Below, piece after piece: positions 1 to 6,213 of a stretch of 10,316 nt of DNA. Position 1 is the stretch's first letter, and each line of letters begins with the position of its first letter. Origin of the DNA: an uncultured Butyricicoccus sp. (GTDB lineage Bacteria; Bacillota; Clostridia; Oscillospirales; Butyricicoccaceae); assembly GCA_947575935.1 (NCBI GenBank), contig CANPPM010000079.1:1-10316 (forward strand), in the 5' to 3' direction. Under the pieces are notes generated by a model. It did no database searches. It saw only the letters and a program-made list of their open reading frames with translations, and was not told the origin of the DNA. The position numbers were made by a program, and so were the translations under genes.

Positions 1-508
1 GGGCGCGTCCCGCACGGAAGGAGGCGGCGCTGCCTGACCGGGCGGGATGCCTGCGGTGCGGGCGGCGTGCCGGGGTTTCTGTGGTGATGCATTCATTCTA
101 CCAGAAGAAAAGGGCCACGTATGTAATTGTGTCACATTCCCGGCCGGCAGCCGCTGCCGCGGATTTTAACCTGCTGCGCCGAAGGGTGCGGCGGTTGGAG
201 CCTCCTCAGGAGCGCCTGACAACTGCGCCCAATGCTGTCGCAGGGCATTTTGGGGGAAGTATGGGGCCTTTGCAATCCGCCGGGGCGTTTATGCAAACCG
301 GCTTGCATGGTAAAAAATCTGCCCCGATCCGGCGGGCCCGGTTTGAAACTTGGAAGTATGACTGGCAGAGAGGGGGCGCCAGACAAAGAGGATTTTGCAG
401 GGATATGGGATGTATTTCGGGAAAAATTGCCGCAGAGGGAAAAGCCCCGCTGATTGCGCATGTCGGCATTTTTCAAACGGGTCCTAATCTGGCGATGGAA
501 AACGGACG
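1..508. other. Region without a convincing gene
   Basis: No gene can be supported here. One plus-strand frame is open from base 3 to the stop at 510-512, with possible starts at 81, 84 and 87, but none has a ribosome binding site. The latter half uses codons (AGA, GGA, ACA, ACT) that are uncommon in the neighbouring genes, and the frame runs over the 3' end of the minus-strand regulator. A good Shine-Dalgarno-like GGAAGGAGG lies at about 16-24 but no start codon follows at the right distance. The short palindrome TGTGTCACA at 128-136 resembles joined Crp-type half sites without the usual central spacer. The region may contain the end of a gene that lies left of the window or a decayed gene. 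Confidence 0.5.
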
Positions 509-1171
509 CTAGAGCAGGCTGCGCAGCTTTTCCCTGTCTGCGATTTCAACGCTGCCCCTTTTCAGGCGGACGGCCCCTTCTTCGGATAGGTATTTCATGA
601 CCTTGGAGACCACCTCCCGGGCGCTGCCGATATTCCGTGCAATTTCATCGTGGGTCAGCTGCAGTACCGGCTGGCGTCTGCGTACCATTTCATCCCAAAG
701 GAAAATTGCTACGCGGCGGTCTGCGCCCATAAACAGGATCTGCTGCATCATCCACATGACGTCGGAAAAGCGTTCTGCCGCCTGCTGGTAAATGTACAGT
801 CCCACATAGGGGTTATGTTCCATGATCGGGTGTAGTACGGCAGCTGGAATGACAATGGCCTGTACGTCTTCTGCGGCTTCAATCATAATATCGAATTGGA
901 TGGAATCCAGCAGGCAGGATGCGGACAGCACGCAGTTTTCCCCGGCGTGGATGCGGAACAGCGTGACCTCCCGGCCTTCCTCGGAAACAATATAAACGCG
1001 CAGCAGGCCGGAGCGTACCCAAATGGCGCCCTTGCAGCCCATGTCGGCGCGGTGGACATGCGTGCCCTTTTGATAGGACATGGGGACGCAGCCCTGCAGG
1101 ATGGCGGCTCGTTCCCTGGCGGATAATTTCTCCCAAAACGGATAGGCGGTAGCAAGCTGTTGTTCTTCCAT
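509..1171 (-). CDS. Crp/Fnr-family transcriptional regulator
   Basis: Predicted cytoplasmic DNA-binding regulator of 220 residues, the usual Crp/Fnr length. Residues about 20-130 form a cyclic-nucleotide-binding-type beta-roll (GLLRVYIVSEEGREVTLFRI, then the GENCVLSASC turn). Residues about 135-165 are the dimerisation helix. Residues about 172-195 are the winged helix-turn-helix, with LTHDEIARNIG followed by the recognition helix SAREVVSKVMKYL. The arginine/serine phosphate-binding motif of true cAMP receptors is not evident, so cAMP is unlikely to be the ligand. Cysteines 28, 46, 80 and 86 could support redox, NO or metal sensing, but they do not match the spacing of the classical FNR iron-sulfur cluster. 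The start is well set: AAAGGAGG on the minus strand (1186-1179) lies 7 nt before ATG. The gene is divergent from the NhaC antiporter, which may be a target (inference). The signal is unknown. Confidence 0.9.
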   Translation of the reverse strand: MEEQQLATAYPFWEKLSARERAAILQGCVPMSYQKGTHVHRADMGCKGAIWVRSGLLRVYIVSEEGREVTLFRIHAGENCVLSASCLLDSIQFDIMIEAAEDVQAIVIPAAVLHPIMEHNPYVGLYIYQQAAERFSDVMWMMQQILFMGADRRVAIFLWDEMVRRRQPVLQLTHDEIARNIGSAREVVSKVMKYLSEEGAVRLKRGSVEIADREKLRSLL

Positions 1172-1267
1172 GAAGAGACCTCCTTTGCCGCGGGCGGTCT
1201 GCCCGCTGGCGGATGAAAAATGGATTGACAGCCGGCGCCGCTGCAGGCGTGGGCGGAATCCGGAAGT

Positions 1268-1296
1268 AGTTTAACACAATGGGCGGTTGCCGTCAA
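1268..1296 (-). promoter_or_regulatory. Candidate promoter of the Crp/Fnr regulator
   Basis: Read on the minus strand: TTGACG (1296-1291), a 17-nt spacer, then TAAACT (1273-1268) preceded by TG at -15/-14, an extended -10 arrangement. Transcription would start near 1261 and give a leader of about 90 nt. The -35 overlaps one arm of the inverted repeat GGATTGAC (1222-1229) / GTCAATCC (1292-1299). Confidence 0.5.
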
Positions 1297-1347
1297 TCCT
1301 GCTCTTTCGGGGAGTGGATGAAAATGCACAAAAGAGAACAAAATAAC

Positions 1348-1376
1348 TTGCTTTTTTTGTCTGTAATTGATATATT
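1348..1376 (+). promoter_or_regulatory. Candidate extended -10 promoter of the NhaC antiporter gene
   Basis: TTGCTT (1348-1353), a 17-nt spacer and TATATT (1371-1376) with TG at 1368-1369. The -35 is poor (three of six) but the TGn extension and a five-of-six -10 compensate. The expected start is near 1383, about 40 nt ahead of the gene. The surrounding sequence is clearly more AT-rich than the genes. Confidence 0.5.
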
Positions 1377-1394
1377 GTTTGCAGAAACGTCTTT

Positions 1395-1405
1395 TGAATA
1401 ATTCA
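1395..1405. promoter_or_regulatory. Small inverted repeat, possible operator
   Basis: TGAAT-A-ATTCA is a perfect 5-bp inverted repeat with a 1-bp centre. It lies just after the predicted transcription start and just before the ribosome binding site of the antiporter gene. A bound regulator here would block transcription or translation initiation. It does not match the usual FNR or CRP box, so its role is a guess. Confidence 0.25.
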
Positions 1406-1422
1406 TAGAAATGAGGATGGTC

Positions 1423-2745
1423 ATGAAAAAAGGGAGCTTTTGGGCGCTTTCGCCCATCTTTGTGTTTCTGGCGCTGTATATCGGAATCGGCGTATATATG
1501 GGGGATTTTTACGTCATGCCCGCGGCAGTCGGTTTTCTCATTGCGCTGCTGACGGCGTTTTTCCAGAATCCGAGGCGTTCGCTGGCGGACAAGCTGAATA
1601 CGTTGGCGCGCGGCGCGGGCGACGAAAATATTATGATCATGTGCCTGATCTTTTTGTTGGCAGGCGCGTTTTCGGCATCGGTTAAGGCGGCGGGCGGCGC
1701 GGATGCGGCGGTTGCGTTTGGCCTTGCGATCCTGCCCAGCAGGATCGTTGTGGTCGGCCTGTTTTTGATTGGGTGCTTTATTTCTACCTCTATGGGGACT
1801 TCGGTTGGGACAATTGTTGCGCTGCAGCCGATCGCTATGGGGATCAGCGAACAGGCGGGGCTGTCCCTGCCGGTGTGCATCGCAGCGGTGGTCTGCGGCG
1901 CCATGTTCGGCGACAACCTTTCTATGATTTCAGATACCACGATTGCAGCAGCGCGTACACAGGGCTGTGAGATGCGGGATAAGTTCCGCGAAAATTTCCG
2001 GATGGTGCTGCCTGCAGCCCTTGTGACGGCGGCGCTCTTTTTCCTGATGACCATGGGCAGCGACTATCAGTCGGAAGGCGGGATTTCCGCAGAAATGGTG
2101 CTGCGCATCGTCCCTTATCTGTTTGTGTTGATCGGTGCGCTGGTCGGCCTGAATGTTATCCTGCTGCTGGCGGTGGGGACCGTGCTTTCGCTGGGGGTAG
2201 GCCTGGTGATGGGGGATTTCATATGGTCTGAAGTGTTTGGGATTATGAATGACGGGATGACCAGCATGTTTGAAATTACGGTCATTTCGATCCTGGTTGC
2301 AGGCATGGTCGGGCTGATTCGCGAGAACGGCGGGATTGACTGGCTGCTGAGCGCCATCCGCAGCCGGATCCGTTCACGGAAAGGAGCGGAGCTGGGGATT
2401 GCCGCGCTGTCCGGGCTGGTCGACTGCGCGACGGCGAATAATACGGTTGCGATTGTCATTGCCGGACCGATTGCGAAGGAGGTCGCGGAAGAGTATCAGA
2501 TCAGCAGCCAGCGTACCGCGTCTCTGCTGGATATTTTTACATCCGTTTTTCAGGGGCTGCTGCCCTATGGCGTACAGATCCTCTATGCGGCCAATGCTGC
2601 GGTGACCGGATTGACGCCGTTTGATGTGATCCCGTATTGCTTTTACCCGATGCTGATGGCGGTATCGGCGGTCTGCTTTATTCTATTTGCAAAGGAGCCG
2701 TCTGCGAAGAGGGGGAAAGCGGCGCCGGGAAGCGGGGCTGAATAA
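1423..2745 (+). CDS. NhaC-family Na+/H+ antiporter
   Basis: Predicted polytopic inner-membrane antiporter of 440 residues that exchanges Na+ for H+ (other substrates, such as amino acids or organic acids, occur in related proteins). Strongly hydrophobic segments alternate with short loops along the whole length. The family signature GDNLSMISDTTIA lies at about residues 163-175, preceded by a Ser/Thr/Gly-rich stretch (STSMGTSVGT) typical of the ion-path region. A second conserved half-site is the SGLVDCATANNTVAIVIAGPI region near residue 340. I chose ATG 1423 because GAGGA at 1413-1417 sits 5 nt upstream and the protein then starts MKKGSFW; an in-frame ATG at 1411 lacks a binding site. It is transcribed divergently from the Crp/Fnr regulator and has its own candidate promoter. 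The family call is confident; the transported solute is not determined. Confidence 0.9.
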   Translation: MKKGSFWALSPIFVFLALYIGIGVYMGDFYVMPAAVGFLIALLTAFFQNPRRSLADKLNTLARGAGDENIMIMCLIFLLAGAFSASVKAAGGADAAVAFGLAILPSRIVVVGLFLIGCFISTSMGTSVGTIVALQPIAMGISEQAGLSLPVCIAAVVCGAMFGDNLSMISDTTIAAARTQGCEMRDKFRENFRMVLPAALVTAALFFLMTMGSDYQSEGGISAEMVLRIVPYLFVLIGALVGLNVILLLAVGTVLSLGVGLVMGDFIWSEVFGIMNDGMTSMFEITVISILVAGMVGLIRENGGIDWLLSAIRSRIRSRKGAELGIAALSGLVDCATANNTVAIVIAGPIAKEVAEEYQISSQRTASLLDIFTSVFQGLLPYGVQILYAANAAVTGLTPFDVIPYCFYPMLMAVSAVCFILFAKEPSAKRGKAAPGSGAE

Positions 2746-2748
2746 ACG

Positions 2749-2789
2749 GCGCAGAAGAGCGGCGCTAAGAGGCGCTGCGCAGATCTGCG
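2749..2789. other. Overlapping hairpins after the antiporter gene
   Basis: GCGCAG (2749-2754) can pair with CTGCGC (2775-2780), while CGCAGATCTGCG (2778-2789) is a perfect 12-bp palindrome that competes for the same bases. Only weak T-runs follow, so this is a poor intrinsic terminator. It could be a 3'-end stabilising structure. Confidence 0.3.
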
Positions 2790-2855
2790 GCGTTGGATTT
2801 TGATGGTTCCGGCGGGCCGGCGTGGGGCGCGCCGGGAAGTGAATACGGTTTTTTC

Positions 2856-2896
2856 AGCAGCCTGTATGGCCCGATCGCCGGGGGATACAGGCTGCT
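2856..2896. repeat. 12-bp perfect inverted repeat upstream of the adaptor gene
   Basis: AGCAGCCTGTAT (2856-2867) and ATACAGGCTGCT (2885-2896) are perfectly complementary around a 17-nt GC-rich centre. A T-run lies before the left arm and another at about 2931-2937, well after the right arm, so it is not a standard terminator on either strand. It lies about 100 bp before the HlyD-like gene and could be a leader hairpin or a protein-binding site. Confidence 0.5.
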
Positions 2897-2992
2897 TGCA
2901 TTGCTTGGCGGCTTTCTGGCCCCATTTTTTTACTGCGCCTGGGCGTTTAAATTTCCGTCTTACTTCACAAAATAGCTCTGCGAAGGAAGGGG

Positions 2993-3967
2993 ATGCAGAT
3001 GCTGAAACGACCAAGGATGATTTTGGTATTTACTGCTGTGATCTTATTGGGGATGCTGCTTGGCAGTGCGGCGCATGGACAGGAGCGGACGGCGGTGGTG
3101 ACGGCGGTCCGGGCGGAGTGCAAGCCGATTTATAACAGTGTGACAGCGAGCGGCACGGTGGAAGCCGAGCACAGTTATGCCTTTTCCGCGCGCCGGAATG
3201 CGTTGGTGGGTGAGGTTTACTGCCAGGCCGGGGAGACTGTTCGGGCGGGGCAGGCGCTTTGGCGGCTGGAGCCTGCGGAGGAACTTCGCTGGACGGTAGA
3301 GCTGCTGCAGAATGCGGCAGCCGCGCTTTCGGGCGGCGCAGACAGCGAGCGGGTGGAGGTTGCATTGGAGAAGGGGCCGGAGATTGTCTGCGCCCCGGCG
3401 GACTGTACCTTGCTGACGGTACCGTCGGCAGGGCAGTCGGCCCCGGTCGGCTTGACCTATGCGCAGGCGGTCGGCCTGGGGGCGCTGCGGTTGCGGGTTG
3501 ACATTGCAGAGGCGTTTGTTGCTGAGGTATGCGCCGGGCAGCGGGCCAATATTACGGTTTCGGCAACAGGCGGCGTTTATGCGGGGCGTGTGCAGTCGGT
3601 GGCGCCGGTGGCGCGGCAGGCGGTGAGCCTGACCGGCTCGCCGGGGGCGGTCACGGTGGCGGCCCTGCTGCAGATTGAAGACGCCGACCGGAGCCTCCGC
3701 CCGGGTTACAGCGCGAGTGCGAAAATCTTTGTCGATGAAAAGGCGGAAGCGGTCGTCCTTCCCTATGAGGCCATCCGTCAGGAAGGGCGGGAAGAGTATG
3801 CGTATGTGATCGGTCAAGATCGTCGCCTGCAGCGCCGTTCGGTGAAGACCGGCTATGCGCTCAGCCAGGCGGTTGAGGTGACGGACGGCATTGCGGCAGG
3901 GGAGCTGGTCGTTCTGGAGTCGGCGGAGGAGCTGGCTGACGGCATATTGGCTGAGGTGGCGGCGTGA
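2993..3967 (+). CDS. HlyD/MacA-type membrane-anchored efflux adaptor
   Basis: Predicted membrane-fusion (adaptor) protein of 324 residues that works with an ABC permease. Residues 4-8 are basic and residues about 9-28 form one hydrophobic anchor or signal segment. Residues about 50-94 are the first half of a barrel-sandwich (lipoyl-like) domain, with the hallmark GEVYCQAGETVRAGQALWRL. The helical hairpin that follows is short (about 95-125). The second lipoyl half and beta-barrel run to about residue 245 (LRPGYSASAKIFV), and the membrane-proximal domain (VVLPYEAIRQEG) closes the protein. The length is at the low end for the family, in keeping with adaptors that need no outer-membrane partner. 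AAGGAAGGGG just upstream supports ATG 2993; ATG 2999 is equally possible. The stop overlaps the next start by 4 bases, so the two are translationally coupled. The substrate is unknown. Confidence 0.85.
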   Translation: MQMLKRPRMILVFTAVILLGMLLGSAAHGQERTAVVTAVRAECKPIYNSVTASGTVEAEHSYAFSARRNALVGEVYCQAGETVRAGQALWRLEPAEELRWTVELLQNAAAALSGGADSERVEVALEKGPEIVCAPADCTLLTVPSAGQSAPVGLTYAQAVGLGALRLRVDIAEAFVAEVCAGQRANITVSATGGVYAGRVQSVAPVARQAVSLTGSPGAVTVAALLQIEDADRSLRPGYSASAKIFVDEKAEAVVLPYEAIRQEGREEYAYVIGQDRRLQRRSVKTGYALSQAVEVTDGIAAGELVVLESAEELADGILAEVAA

Positions 3968-5148
3968 AGCGGCGCGACTGCCTGCGCCTGTCGTTGCGGC
4001 AGGCGCGGGGGACGCTGCTGCGCTCGTCCCTGTGCGTGCTTTCTGTAGCGGTCGGGGTGTGCGCCATGCTGCTGATTGTGTGCACGGTTGCCTTTGGACG
4101 GGCACAGGTGCGGGAGGGATTGGATGCGCTCGGCCTGAGCGGGCTGACGGTCTATCTGGAAAAGGCGGGCGGCGGCGCGCCCTTTACCGCAGAACAGGCC
4201 GAGGCGATGGAGCAGAGCCTGCCGGCTGTAACGTGCGCTATGGCTGTAAAAGCGGGCAGCGGGCAGTTCCGCACAGGGCATGAACAGGGGGCGGCAGTTT
4301 TTTTTGGCGTCGATGAAAGGTTGGGGGAGGTCATGCAGCTGGAGCTGCTGCATGGCGCGCTGTTTCGGGCAAGGCAGATCGAGCGCGCAGAGCGGGTTGC
4401 AGTGATCGACAACCTGCTTGCACGCAAGTTGTTCCGGCGGGAAAATGTGGTCGGCAAAGAGCTCCGGCTGGCGGTCAATGGGACGGAACAGAGCTATGAG
4501 ATCATTGGCGTGATTTCCTCGCAGGCGTCGTTGCTTTCGGGCCTGGCCGGCTCCTTTGTGCCCAATATCGTGTATTTGCCCTATTCCTGTCTCGCCGGGG
4601 AGCGTGAGACGGCCGATCAGATTTTTGTACAATGCATGGCCGGAACCGACCTGGATGCTGCGGGGGAGCAGGTCGAGGGATTTCTCAAGGAGCGGCAGCA
4701 GGTGGGCGGAGAGCTCGCGGTGCGCAACCTGAGCGGCGCGCTGGATACTGCAGATGAGATTGTTGGCCTAGTGACGCTGGCGTTTTTCGCGATAGCGGCG
4801 ATTGCGTTCCTCATTGCGATGATCGGTGTGTGTGGCAGCCTGCTGGCGGCAGCGGACGAACGGAAGCCGGATATCGGCGTGTTTTTGGCGATCGGCGCGC
4901 AGCCAAGGGATGTGCTCCGTATTTTTCTGTATCAGGCGATGCTGCTCTGCCTGATCGGCGGGGCCGCCGGCAGCCTGCTGGGCAGCGGTGTGCTTTGGAT
5001 GCTTGCGCAGCGGATCCCAGCGCTGGCGGCGCTGCGGCTGGGATGGGCTGCGGTGCTGTTTCCAGCGGCAGCGGTGGTTGGGGGGACGGTCTGTGGGCTG
5101 CTGCCCGCCCTGCGTGCCGCCCGTCTTGACCCGGTGGATATCATGTAG
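3964..5148 (+). CDS. MacB/FtsX-type ABC transporter permease
   Basis: Predicted inner-membrane permease of 394 residues. One transmembrane segment at about 22-43 is followed by a large extracytoplasmic domain (about 45-262, MacB periplasmic core-like). Three membrane segments at about 266-292, 318-345 and 355-380 form the FtsX domain. The cytoplasmic coupling region (ADERKPDIGVFLAIGAQPRDV, about 297-317) and the C-terminal ALRAARLDPVDIM are typical of the family. It starts at GTG 3964, inside the adaptor stop (GTGA overlap), with GAGGTGG at 3953-3959 as binding site. There is no ATP-binding domain in this protein and no ATPase gene next to it, although such a subunit is needed for activity; it must be encoded elsewhere or shared. 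MacB-like systems export peptides, lipoproteins or drugs, or act in envelope signalling; the cargo here cannot be inferred. Confidence 0.87.
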   Translation: MKRRDCLRLSLRQARGTLLRSSLCVLSVAVGVCAMLLIVCTVAFGRAQVREGLDALGLSGLTVYLEKAGGGAPFTAEQAEAMEQSLPAVTCAMAVKAGSGQFRTGHEQGAAVFFGVDERLGEVMQLELLHGALFRARQIERAERVAVIDNLLARKLFRRENVVGKELRLAVNGTEQSYEIIGVISSQASLLSGLAGSFVPNIVYLPYSCLAGERETADQIFVQCMAGTDLDAAGEQVEGFLKERQQVGGELAVRNLSGALDTADEIVGLVTLAFFAIAAIAFLIAMIGVCGSLLAAADERKPDIGVFLAIGAQPRDVLRIFLYQAMLLCLIGGAAGSLLGSGVLWMLAQRIPALAALRLGWAAVLFPAAAVVGGTVCGLLPALRAARLDPVDIM

Positions 5149-5153
5149 GGCGT

Positions 5154-5178
5154 CCGCGTGGGGCGTATCCTTACGCGG
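5154..5178. other. Alternative hairpins after the permease gene
   Basis: CCGCGT (5154-5159) can pair with ACGCGG (5173-5178), or GCGTA (5163-5167) can pair with TACGC (5172-5176) around a TCCT loop. The two pairings exclude each other. No U-tract follows, so I do not call it a terminator. Confidence 0.3.
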
Positions 5179-5227
5179 CAGATACAGAAGTGGTGAAATG
5201 ACACACAAACTGCCTGTATGGAATGCG

Positions 5228-5344
5228 AAAATTTATCAAAAATATCAAAAAAAGGAAGATGACGCGAAAAGAGAATATGAAATCTGAAAAAGCTCGAAAA
5301 AAAAGCGAAAAATAGCTTGAAAAAGCGCTGAGAATCGCATAAAA
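5228..5344. promoter_or_regulatory. Helically phased A-tracts, predicted curved DNA
   Basis: A-tracts of 3 to 8 bases on the plus strand have centres at about 5229.5, 5240, 5250, 5268.5, 5281, 5289, 5300.5, 5310, 5322 and 5342.5. Apart from skipped turns near 5260 and 5332, spacings cluster around 10-11 bp. Such phasing is known to bend DNA. The tract is embedded in otherwise GC-rich sequence and ends at a promoter, so the natural reading is an upstream activating curve or UP-like element. A nucleoid-protein site is an alternative. Confidence 0.6.
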
Positions 5345-5345
5345 T
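5317..5345 (+). promoter_or_regulatory. Candidate sigma-A promoter ahead of trmL
   Basis: TTGAAA (5317-5322), a 17-nt spacer and TAAAAT (5340-5345): five of six matches in each box at ideal spacing, with the same -35 and spacing as the pgk promoter. Phased A-tracts lie directly upstream. Transcription would begin near 5352, about 310 nt before the trmL start. Confidence 0.6.
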
Positions 5346-5351
5346 GAATAT

Positions 5352-5665
5352 TAGAACAATCTGCGCAAAGATCTGAAACGTGTGTCGGCTCGAGATGCGC
5401 GCGGCTGCCGGTCTGCATGCGGCCGGTGTTCTGCATACGTTCCGTCCGGTCTCGCATTTCTGCAGATTGCTCAGGGCCAGAGCGCGATAGGGACTGGCTG
5501 CCGGTCTGTTTTTGCCGTCCATAGGGTTTGTTTCGTTGTGACCGGCAGAAGGGACGGCTGCTGCGGCGCGCATTGCTGGGGGCGCAGAGCCTGCGTCGGA
5601 CCGGACATCGGTTCCGGGGTTTCAGACGGACAACAGCGGCCGTACGGCCGCAGGGGAGGAAGAGC
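5352..5665 (+). other. Long GC-rich leader with many inverted repeats (candidate structured RNA)
   Basis: No credible reading frame lies here. Starting just after the candidate promoter there are several possible stems. CAATCTGC (5357-5364) pairs with GCAGATTG (5462-5469) and encloses GAGATGCG (5392-5399) paired with CGCATTTC (5453-5460, one G-U). CTGCCGGTC (5498-5506) pairs with GACCGGCAG (5540-5548), interleaved with GCCGTCC (5514-5520) paired with GGACGGC (5552-5558). A 7-bp hairpin lies at 5581-5597, a bulged hairpin at 5598-5615 and a palindrome at 5636-5651. No conserved core of RNase P RNA, tmRNA, SRP RNA or a riboswitch class I know was recognised. It may be a cis-acting leader of trmL or a separate small RNA. 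High GC content makes chance pairing common, so confidence is limited. Confidence 0.4.
5636..5651. promoter_or_regulatory. 16-bp perfect palindrome abutting the trmL ribosome binding site
   Basis: GCGGCCGTACGGCCGC is identical to its reverse complement. As RNA it would form a 6-bp GC-only stem with a GUAC loop directly before the AGGGGAGGA binding site (5652-5660). As DNA it could be an operator. No U-tract follows, so it is not a terminator. Confidence 0.45.
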
Positions 5666-6163
5666 ATGTTCCATATTGTGCTGGTGGAGCCGGAGATTCC
5701 TCAGAATACCGGCAATATCGCGCGTACCTGCGCTGCAACCGGCGCGGCGCTCCACCTGATTGAGCCGCTTGGCTTTTCCATTGACGACCGGCAGCTCAAA
5801 CGCGCCGGGCTCGATTACTGGCATCTGCTGCAGGTTTCTCTCTATCCAGATCTCGGGACGTTTTTCGCGCGGAACCCCGGACGGTATTATTATTTGTCGA
5901 CCAAAGCGCCGCGGGCGTATACCGAGGCATGTTTTGCGGATGGGGATTATCTGCTGTTTGGCAGGGAGACCAGGGGGCTGCCCGAGTCCCTGCTTGCCGC
6001 AAACCCGGAGCGCTGTCTGCGCATCCCGATGCGGGAGGGGGCGCGCAGCCTGAACCTATCCAATTCGGTTGCGGTAACCGTATTTGAGGCGTTGCGGCAG
6101 ACCGGATTTCGCGGCTTACAGGAGGCCGGGAGATTTGCCGGTGAGATGGGGCCGGCAAGATAG
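5666..6163 (+). CDS. trmL: tRNA (cytidine/uridine-34-2'-O)-methyltransferase TrmL
   Basis: Cytoplasmic SPOUT-class enzyme that methylates the 2'-hydroxyl of the wobble nucleotide (position 34) of certain leucine tRNAs, using S-adenosylmethionine. The protein has 165 residues, close to the 155-160 typical of this compact family. All three knot motifs are visible: PQNTGNIARTCAATG (12-26), the glycine loop LLFGRETRGLP (96-106), and RIPM followed by RSLNLSNSVAVTVFEAL (119-142), which forms the cofactor pocket and trefoil knot. The start at ATG 5666 is chosen because AGGGGAGGA sits 5 nt upstream and the family begins MFHIVLVEPEIPQNTGN; the frame is open upstream but that part is non-conserved. A promoter about 310 nt upstream and a palindrome next to the binding site suggest control at the leader. 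degV follows after 50 bp and may be co-transcribed. Confidence 0.95.
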   Translation: MFHIVLVEPEIPQNTGNIARTCAATGAALHLIEPLGFSIDDRQLKRAGLDYWHLLQVSLYPDLGTFFARNPGRYYYLSTKAPRAYTEACFADGDYLLFGRETRGLPESLLAANPERCLRIPMREGARSLNLSNSVAVTVFEALRQTGFRGLQEAGRFAGEMGPAR

Positions 6164-6213
6164 GGGGCGTATGCGCCGCGGCAGAAAACTTTATTTCTCG
6201 AAAGGATTTGAGG

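Noticed and set aside
422..452. Possible intrinsic terminator of the Crp/Fnr gene (minus strand)
   Set aside because: The stem is only two 3-bp blocks with a mismatch, and the T-run starts 6 nt after it; too weak to call.
2793..2975. 60-codon hydrophobic peptide in the antiporter-adaptor gap
   Set aside because: It starts at TTG without a binding site and crosses the 12-bp inverted repeat; the hydrophobicity alone does not make it a gene.
3044..4105. 353-codon minus-strand open frame across the adaptor and permease genes
   Set aside because: Arg/Pro/Ala/Gln-rich composition is typical of antisense frames in GC-rich DNA, and it spans the junction of two well-supported plus-strand genes.
5198..5287. 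29-codon Lys-rich frame over the A-tracts
   Set aside because: Lys codons follow automatically from the phased A-runs; no proper binding site and no similarity recognised.
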